NCBI GenBank assembly: GCA_013398615.1
Contig: VZSR01002145.1
Location: 1,172,182-1,236,181 of the forward strand
Length of the DNA stretch: 64,000 nt
From: Brachypodius melanocephalos
Taxonomy: Eukaryota > Chordata > Aves > Passeriformes > Pycnonotidae
Direction of reading: 5' to 3'
A model generated the notes under the pieces. That model saw nothing but the letters and a program-made list of their open reading frames with translations, ran no database searches and was not told the origin of the DNA. Every line of letters starts with the position of its first letter. Position 1 is the first letter of the stretch. The translations under genes and the position numbers were made by a program. Shown here piece by piece: positions 21,233-29,800 of this stretch.

Positions 21233-23239
21233 TCTTGCTTGGATGTGGAGAGTCCAATGTTTCCTGTGAATCCCCAGGTATCAGCCAGGAATTGCAGGAG
21301 GCTTTTGGAGGTGGGGAGACCCATGTCCTCACCCTCCTAATGATGCCCTAATGATGCTGCCCTTAGCCCAGCACCCCTCATTCCCTGCTAACTTTAGCAG
21401 CCGAGTGTTAAGCAAACCAATTAGGAGGGGAGTGCCAAAGCCAAGCCCTATCCCTCAGGATGCTGAGCCCGTGGGTCAGTGCAGCCCGAGGGGGAGGTGG
21501 CAGGGTGTGCTCTAGGGGCTGGAAAGCTTTTGGAGATCCTTGACTGTGAAGAGCTAACAGAGCTGAGTGACTCAGAGCACAGCAGTGGGAAAGGGTGGAA
21601 CCTTTGTGAAGTTGATGGTTATGTGTAGTAATGCAAAGCGTTCCCTGGGTGTTGCAGATCCAGGTTGAATTGGCCCTGCAGAGGGAGGAATGGGCAATCC
21701 AGTGGGAAGCAGGTGGGAGAAAGAGGCACTAGACCTGCTGCAGCTGAGCTGATTCAGTGCCTTGATTCCTGCACCAGCTGTAAGAGAGTCACAGACTGAA
21801 AGGATGGAGCTCGGGGTGTGAAGAGCCCTTTGGTAAATGGTCCAGGATCAGTGCTGCTCTCCAGACAGCTCTGCAGAGAAGGTAAGGGAAAACCTTGGGA
21901 AAGGAAGCTTTGAGAATTGACTCCACCAGAGAGGGATGTGGTGAAGGAAGAGGGGACAGAGCCAAAAAAACAAGGGGGGGAAAGGGCAAAGGATACATCC
22001 AAATGAAGACACAGATGCAGCAGGTGACTCCCATGGAGCAGAGTGTGATGAAGCAGGCAGGATAAAGTCAATAATGTGAGCAGAACAAATGATTAATAAC
22101 AGACACTTTCCCCAGAGGTGTGGATTTATGAAGCTACTGACAGCTACTGTGTGCTATCACTTCCCATCCCCAGGCAGCAGGATCTGGGAAGGGAGGAAGC
22201 AGGACAGGTTGCTAAGGGTGCTGTAGGTGCTACACACACCAGCATGGGGAGAAAGCTTCCTCTGATTCTGAGTTCATCTCTGGCTGAGGGAACCTTTCTG
22301 GAAGGCAAATGCCACACAAAACTCTTCAGAGCAGCTGGGGCTAGGGCTGGGACTGTCCCTGGCCAGACCTCACCTTGCTCAGAGAAGCCCTGGGTGAGGT
22401 GTTTTCCCCCATAGGTGCCCTGGCTGCCTCATTAAGTTGCTGGAAAATGCAATGTCATCTCAAATGAAGCTCCTGGAAGATACTTTTTTCCTCCTGTTGC
22501 TGTCAGGCACGTGGTGTTTGTGTGTGATGCAGTTGTTATGGGGCAAAGAAACCAGCAGAAGCATGACAAAGTTCATTTATGACCAGTACAATTTTACAGG
22601 GCTGAGTGATTATTTTACAGTTCAAAGCTGCTTATAAGGGAATTCCTTGCACGTGAGGATCCACAGGCTGCCATGAACCTTTAGCAGTGTCTTTTCATGT
22701 GAGCTGCAGCCTCCTTCATGGACACAGGGACAAAGCTGCATTTAATTTAAAGTGCAGGTGTGGGTACAAAGGGAAAATCCCCCAAATCCCAGCACTGCCA
22801 AGGTCAGGGCTGCTGTGGGTCTGTGTGACACAAGGACCTGCTCTGTCCATGGGTATCACCCAAAACTCTCTGTGTTTTCATGCTCCTTCCCCAGTCTGTG
22901 GGTCGAGGGTCAGGGGAAGAGCACAGAGCAGGGCTCCTTGGGCTTATCGCCACTGCAGGAGGAACAGAGCCAGGGAAACCCTGTCCAGGGCTGAGGTCTG
23001 GGGGCCTGGTGCCTGGGTCGCTGTCCCCAGGTGTGACAGCAGCCCAGTGCTGGTGCCCACCTCGCCCCCAGGGCAGTGCCGGGGCTGAGCTGCCACCCCA
23101 GGGCTCTGGTGCCAGCCGGGCTGAAGCCAGCCGGGCTCACAACAGCAAACGACTGGACTGCTAAGGAAGTCCCAAGTCATCCCTGCCGGCCATGAAAGCA
23201 CCGGACCGGCGTCTGCAGGGACACCAAAGTGCAGCTGAG

Positions 23240-23800
23240 CCATTCCAGTGACTGTAAATCGTCTCTGGGAGTGCGTGCACACGTAAGGAAGGCGCAGTTG
23301 CACAAGAGCACGGCTCACACACGCGGCTTTCCAGACCCGTTCTGCCAGTCCAGCCGGGTGGCCGGATCTGCCGGGAATGTCAGCAGGAAAGGCGGCAGCA
23401 GCAGCAGCAGCAGAGCGGGGCTGTGCCGGGGCTGGGCTGTGCTCTCCTCCAGAGCTCCCGGTGCTGCCGGACAGGTCACAGCGTTGTCACTCCCCGCGAA
23501 GCGCAAACAGGCTCAGCCTTTGAAGGCTTTGAGCGGGTTCGGCGGGGTTGAGGAGTACCCGGAGAGGAATGCAGAGGGTGCCGGGCTGGTGGCGGGCGGT
23601 GCCAGCTCCCGCTGCGCTGTGGCCGCGGGGCAGGAGCCGCAGCCGCAGCCGGAGCCGGCGCTCCCCGTGCCAGGTGCCGTGGCGCTGATCCCATCGCCCG
23701 CGGAGCGGGGGTGTCTGCGATGTGCCCGCAGCACACCTGCACCGGCCCGTGAACAGGTCTGATGGGGGCAGAGATGTGAGCCAGGGAGACCGGCAGAACA
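23240..23800. promoter_or_regulatory. Orphan CpG-rich patch between HNF1B and DDX52
   Basis: Marked rise in CG dinucleotides and GC relative to both flanks, containing a (CAG)n run near 23396-23413. No annotated-type gene begins here. It could be an enhancer or an unrecognised transcript promoter. Confidence 0.45.
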
Positions 23801-25566
23801 GCTCTGGAACAGTTTGTTGTCCTGAAGCAATGCGCTGCACGCAAAACACTTCAGAACGCACTTAGCATCCAGAGAAAACCTCTCTGCCTGCTCCAGTGCG
23901 TCTCCGATGGCTCCTGCGGCTCCGGGTGCTGCCCTGCCGTGGCCTGGGCTCCCCACTGGATTGATTCTCCATTGAATCCTGCAGGATCCTTTTACCCTGC
24001 TGCGTGTGCTCCTCAATGCGAGCAGCCCAGGCAGAACGGGAGTGCTGGGGAAGCCACCAGCAGCGGCAGGGAGAGATCTCTGAGCCCCAGAACTTTATTT
24101 CTCTGACCCAAAGAGAAAATTTAAAAGTCAAAACCTCAAATGCGTCCTAGAGTTGCCCTGCCCCAGTGTAGGCGTAATGCAGAGCCATGGAAAACCAAAG
24201 CCTCAGGCAATTTGTGCTGTCGTCTAATTCAAGGAACTTTGATTTTACTTTTCTACTCAGCAAAACGGATCCTTCTCTCTGTAATTAATATGCTGCTCAA
24301 ATGGATTCTTAATTACAGATAAATCACAAATCTACACACTCAACTGTTATGCTTTTCAAGTAATAAAACAGGTCATTTGTCTTCCTCAGATGAACAGAGC
24401 CCAACCAGCACACCATTTCCCCCTTTATGAAGAATTCATTTGCCTTAGAAAGAAAGTCTTTAAAAAAACATTGCAAGGATTTCTTGAATAGGGGATCAAA
24501 GCTCCCACACTGCTGGAAACCATTTTTCACTAAATAAGATGTGAGTAAAGGGGGGAAAAGTAAAAGTTTTTTGGTAGTGGTCGGGATTACAACACCCTTG
24601 GGAGGGACGAGGACGTGGGGTCAAGAAGTGGTGACCAGGTTAGCAACACAGGGAACAGAAGGGGAGCACAAAGGAACAGAAAGTGGAAATGGACAGCTGA
24701 ATGAGGACGCATGTTTCTCTGCTGCAAGAGAATGGATGCTACATCAATTCATACTGAGAGCTGAGGGCCGAGGGCCTGTTAATGGATCGGGGGACACAGC
24801 AGGGGTCAGAGGTCACCAGTGTGCCCAGCCGGGCTAATTGACTGTGATGTGCATATCAGTGATGACAGGAGGAGGGCAGGGTGTGGGGGGCACACGTGCT
24901 GCAGTCCCACTGCCCTGTAATTCCTGCCCTACACCTGTGGAACAGATGGACACACACACAAACACACAGAGAAGATGTTGGCTTGGCTGGATTTCTCCTG
25001 GGTGAGCATGTGATGGAATAAATGCTCTCACCTGATCTGCTTTGCCATCTGATGGGATTTTATTTCGGCTCCATGCCTGGGGCACAGGCAGCCCAGTGAC
25101 CTGCACAGGGGCACATCTCAGCTGGGCTGCTCTGCAGCACCCCGGAGAGCCCTGAGCCCTGCAGGGATGGGGCTGTGGCAGGGTCAGGAGAGCACCTGGC
25201 TGTTCCACAGCTCTTCACTGTGACCTTTCTTGTTCTGTGCTTATAAGAAAATACTGAGTAAATTCTGATGATGGATGGCCTATAGTGGTGCCAGATTTGC
25301 TTCGGTTTGGCTTTTGAATATAATTTAGGGGATTGTAATAATTAGATTTGCACCGCTAATAATTATTTTATTAGATCCTAAAGAATTCAAGTGTGTTAAC
25401 AACAGCGTAATCTTTGCTCAAATAGGAGGAAAACACATCAAAACCACACCTCTAGAGTGAACTAGTGCTGTTCTGTGAATTTTCTATGCTAGTAAGAATA
25501 ATAGCTAAAGCTAGATATTAAATCTCAAATACTCAAAAAGCTCCCTGAGCTCTGGCAGCCTTGGTC

Positions 25567-25654
25567 CCTCGCTCCTGGCATAAGAACTCGGAAGCAGAGC
25601 TCCTCACTCCTGGCACAGGAACTCGGAAGCGGAGCTCCTCACCCCTGACACAAA
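25567..25654. repeat. 35-bp tandem repeat, about 2.5 copies
   Basis: Copies at 25567-25601 and 25602-25636 differ at only a few positions (core GAACTCGGAAGC), followed by a degraded partial copy. No coding role is apparent. Confidence 0.85.
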
Positions 25655-26698
25655 GGGATTTCCCAGCTGACCCATGGAGAGAACATTCCCTGTTTCCTCA
25701 CTCTTGATTCTGCCAACAGCATCCCTCGGTGAGTGATGGATACTGGAAATGATTTATAATTCTTTGTTACACAAATGCCCCCACATTCTTCCCCATCCTC
25801 TCGCAGCAACCATTAGTCACTGCTGCCAGCAGAAAGCAGGAGCCTCAGCCTGGGAACTGCAGCAAGGATGTGGAGCTGAGCCTTCACTCACTGTGAACAC
25901 ACCACTGGGGACACAAGAAAGGGAATTGTCACTGCTGTGATGCTCTGTACCCAGGTCCCTGGGTCTGCTTCCACCCATTTGCTGGGAAGTGAAAAGTCTG
26001 GCAAAGAAGAAGCATAAAATAAATCAAATAAATCAGGCAGGGAAGGGCGGAGGGGAGGATCAGGTTTACCCAATTTTTCATCTCAAAGTTTGTTATTAAA
26101 GTAGTGAATGTTACAGGAGGAACAGCCGTGGCCTGTACGTCTTAGAGCTCTTAGATCTCAGCAACACAAACCTTTAGCCCTTGAGACTTTTGTAACATTA
26201 AATAATTTTTGTTCCTGCTAATTAAATTTCTGTTTGTTTTCCCTCATGAACAACCAGGAAAAATCTGTATTGTTTGATCTGATAGTATGAGATTTACCTG
26301 CACTATTGGCTTCACAGTTTATCACAATAAATACATGAATTAAATAAATTCTGATCTTAATCTGGACAAACTTTTTTGAATGCCCTGAGGAGCTCAGTCA
26401 GTTGCCAGGTTGCTCCTGCCACGGCCTCAAGCATTTCTTTCTCCAGGCACTCTTGCGAGGCTGGATTGTATCAGTATAAATCAAGGATTAAGCAAAGTGG
26501 TTCTGCACAGGGCAGCAGCAACATCGTCCTGTCTGCTCCTCCCCAGACTCCAGGACGGCAGCAGAGCTGGAAGGGGCCGGATGGAGGCAGCGGCAGCCCC
26601 ACAGCGGGAAGGAACCCTCCGTGGCCACCCTCGTGCTGTCGCCACAGCCGCTCCCATCGCGTCCCGGGCCCGCTGCGGCCTAGGGCGGCCTTGTCGGG

Positions 26699-26712
26699 GT
26701 TGCCATGGCAGC
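26699..26712. promoter_or_regulatory. RFX X-box-like site 1
   Basis: GTTGCCATGGCAGC against the palindromic X-box GTTGCCATGGCAAC: 13 of 14 match. It lies about 100 bp upstream of the DDX52 ATG. Confidence 0.6.
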
Positions 26713-26736
26713 GAGCGGCCGCGCCGCCCCGAGGCG

Positions 26737-26750
26737 GTTGCCATGGCACC
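26737..26750. promoter_or_regulatory. RFX X-box-like site 2
   Basis: GTTGCCATGGCACC: 13 of 14 match to the palindromic X-box, 38 bp downstream of site 1 and about 60 bp before the DDX52 ATG. Confidence 0.6.
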
Positions 26751-26806
26751 CGGCCGGAAGTGCTCCCCGTTTCCGGCGGCGCGGGGGCTGCTGGGAGCGG
26801 GGCAGC

Positions 26807-26893
26807 ATGGAGACCCACGAGCTCTTCCGCCGCTTGGGTGCCGGGGCTCGCTTTGACGTGCGGCGCTTCGGGCTGGACGCGCGGCGCTTCGGG
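26807..26893 (+). CDS. DDX52: DDX52 exon 1
   Basis: METHELFRRLGAGARFDVRRF...ARRFG, homologous to the human N-terminus. The only donor I can fit in phase is GTGCGG at 26894, which is weak. The boundary is inferred from the phase-0 join to exon 2. Confidence 0.75.
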
Positions 26894-29800
26894 GTGCGGG
26901 GACAGCGAGGGGAGAGCTCGGGGATCGGCCCCTGCGCGGTTCAGGCTCCGGAGCCTCATCCTTCCGCCATCCGCGGCGCTGAGGAGCGGGGCCTGGCCGT
27001 GGCGTCTCACCCTTTTCCCTCTTCTCCCGCAGGTGCTTAAGGAGAACCGCGGCAGCGTCTCGCTGGAAAGCCTCGACTTCTTCGGGAAAAAGGAGGGAGA
27101 CCCTCAGGCATCTGCGGAGGAGGGCTGGGGGCTCGCAGGGGCTGAAAAGGAGGTGAAGCAGCAGGAAGATGGAGCAGGGGAAAAGGATGGGAAGAGGAAA
27201 AGAACGGCAGAAAGCAGTGAAGGGAAAAGAAAAAAGAAAAAGGCACGAGGTATTTGTACACACACGCTTGTATCCCTGGCAGAATCATTAAAGAATCCCA
27301 GAATGGTTTGGGTTGGAAAGGACCTTAAAGTGCATCCAGTTCTGAGTTCCTTGGCTGGCCTGGCTCAGAGCTGATCTAATAAACTGGGCCAAGATTCCGT
27401 GCTCAGAGCTGGGGATGTGGTTGCCATCCTTCTGGAGTCTTCATTTGTTTTATCGAGAATGAGAGAAAAAACGTTCTGAGATTTTTTTTTTTTTAATCTC
27501 CAAATAATGCCTGTCTGTATTTTACTAAATGAAATTTCAATTTGTTTGCAACTTCCAGGAGCAGCCTCAGTGCCAGAGCTGTCAGAAAACAATGGAATAA
27601 AGTGGATGTCCTCTATGGAAGTAAAACTGGAAGATACAAAAGACAAAAAACCTACTGCAGACAAGCTTGAACGCTTGAGGAGAGAAAAGGTGGGCCCAGG
27701 GAATTCTGATGCAACAACAGGTTCCTGGTGCTGTGTGGGTGTTTGGTCTAAAATTGAGGTTTATTTCTGGTGGTTCCTCATTGGAGGAGGGTGACTGAGT
27801 GTGAATGGGGGTGAATCCGTACGTGGTGAGTTTTGTGGTGTAAAATTAAAAAGAAGGAGTTTGTCTTTTGCCTTCCAGATCAATCGCTTCAGGAACCAGC
27901 ACAGGATCAACGTTCAGGGAACAGATCTCCCTGACCCCATTGCCACCTTTGATCAGCTCCAGAAGGAGTACAAAGTGCACCCTAAAATCATGGAGAATAT
28001 CCAGGCTGCAGGCTTCCATGTCCCAACACCCATCCAGATGCAGGCGATTCCCACCATGCTGCATGTGAGTTCTCTGGGATTTCAGGGATTCTGGCAGATT
28101 TTGGGGCCGTGGCTGCGTTTGTGGCAGTTTTGAAGCTGGATCAGCTGCCTCAGAACTGAAAGCTTTCACAATTTTCCTGATCTATGCTTTTCCTAAGGTA
28201 TTTTGGGTCAGTTTGCAGCACTGATATTTATGGGAATGTAATTTTTACTCCTTTTTTTTTTTTTTTTCCCTACTGAAATACAAACCCTCGTTTTTTCTTA
28301 CAGGGTCGGGAGCTTCTGGCTTCAGCTCCTACAGGGTCTGGAAAAACACTGGCATTTTGTATCCCTCTCTTAACACATCTGAAACAACCCAGGAACAAAG
28401 GATTCAGGGCTCTGATCATATCACCCACCCGAGAACTTGCCAGCCAGGTGTGTGTTGAGGGGATCTTACATTGATGGACTTCAATGTTTTCACTCTGCAT
28501 CAGCAAAACAGCAGCTTAGTAAATATTTTTTTTCCCTTTATTGCCCTCACATATCAGAGAAAGCTGATTTAAATGATTCTTTCAAGTCTTTTGACTTCTG
28601 TGAAGTAGGTACATATCTATTATCTGCGTCTAATCTAAATGATTAGATTAGAAGCTCAAGGTTCTTTGATCATATTTTAAGCTGCTCAATGCTCAGGTGC
28701 TCTTAAAACCTCCTTTTCTACTTGAGATTGCCATGAGAGGTTTATCTGTTTGTCCCAAACTTGGAATTTCAAGGAATAACTTTGTAACAAAGCTGTGTTA
28801 TTAAAAATGAAATTAAAATGACACCTTTGGGCAGTTTTTATTCATCTGAGAGGGGGAGCCACATATGGTAGTGACATGAACAATGCCTGTTAGAGAGCTG
28901 CATTTTATTATGCTGAAGAAACCAGAGATCTTTCTCTTAACACTGAAATCAGGGTGAGGTTTGAAGCTCTAGCTTCAGAATTAGGTTGCTCAGAGCAGCT
29001 GTGGCTGCCCATGGATCCCTGGAAGTGTCCAAGGCCAGAGTGGACAGGGCTTGAAGCACCCTGGGATAGTGGAAGGTGTCCCTGCCCATGGCAGGGGGAG
29101 CTGCATGATCTTTGATGTCCCTTCCAACCCAAACCATCCCATGACTCCATGATTGCCAGCTCCATGATTGTTTTTTGGTTTGAAAAGCTCATCAGCTCAG
29201 TTTGCAAATCCAATCTCTGCTGCCTTTTCAGACCCACCGGGAGCTGGTGAAGCTGGCTGAGGGCACAGGCTTCAGAATCCACATGATCCACAAGGCAGCT
29301 GATGCAGCAAAGAAGTTTGGGCCCAAATCTTCCAAGAAATTTGGTAACTGTTCTAACGACTGAAGTGCTTCTAAAAAATTAAAAAGTGTCACTGACCTTT
29401 CTTTTTGGGCTGTGTGGTTAAAAAGTGGCAGGGAAGAAATGGGAAGTGAGCCTGAGATGGACTCTGCTAAATTGTACCTCTGGCATTTTGGGTTGGAACT
29501 GCTGTTTCTCAGGGTTCTGTTTGTTGGGTTTATTTTGTGTCTTCTTTTGACATTTTGCTTCTTTTCTTTTATTAGATATACTGGTCACCACTCCCAACAG
29601 ACTCATTTATTTGCTGAAAGAAGATCCTCCAGCAATAGACTTGAGCAGGTATGAGAGTCTGATTCAGAGGTGCTTTGCCACTCACGAGTGGCACTCCTGC
29701 AAACCAAATCCCTGTTCCTAGCGTGGAGTGGCTGGTGGTGGATGAGTCAGACAAGCTGTTTGAGGATGGGAAATCAGGATTCCGGGACCAGCTGGCTTCC

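Larger units (their letters stand above)
21233..26640. other. Intergenic region HNF1B - DDX52
   Basis: 5.4 kb without recognisable genes. It holds an orphan CpG-rich patch (23240-23800) with a short (CAG)n run, and a 35-bp tandem duplication (25567-25654). The open frames, including one of 177 codons over the CpG patch, show no known domain. Confidence 0.7.
26640..26806 (+). promoter_or_regulatory. DDX52 promoter region (CpG-rich, X-boxes, ETS sites)
   Basis: CpG-rich sequence directly upstream of the DDX52 start codon with no TATA box visible. It contains two RFX X-box-like palindromes and ETS-type CCGGAAGTG (26754-26762) and TTTCCGG (26770-26776), the usual make-up of a housekeeping promoter. 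The transcription start is not determinable here. Confidence 0.65.

Noticed and set aside
23229..23762. 177-codon open frame over the orphan CpG patch
   Set aside because: No known domain, composition follows the high GC, and other frames are open too. Kept only as a CpG-island finding.
26376..27374. 332-codon open frame on the + strand across the DDX52 5' end
   Set aside because: It is in frame with DDX52 exon 2, but upstream it runs through promoter and out of frame through exon 1. It is a GC-rich chance frame; the true start is METHELF at 26807.
28448..29231. snoRNA in a DDX52 intron
   Set aside because: Ribosome-biogenesis genes often host snoRNAs, but no convincing C/D or H/ACA box pair with terminal stem was seen here or in the other DDX52 introns.
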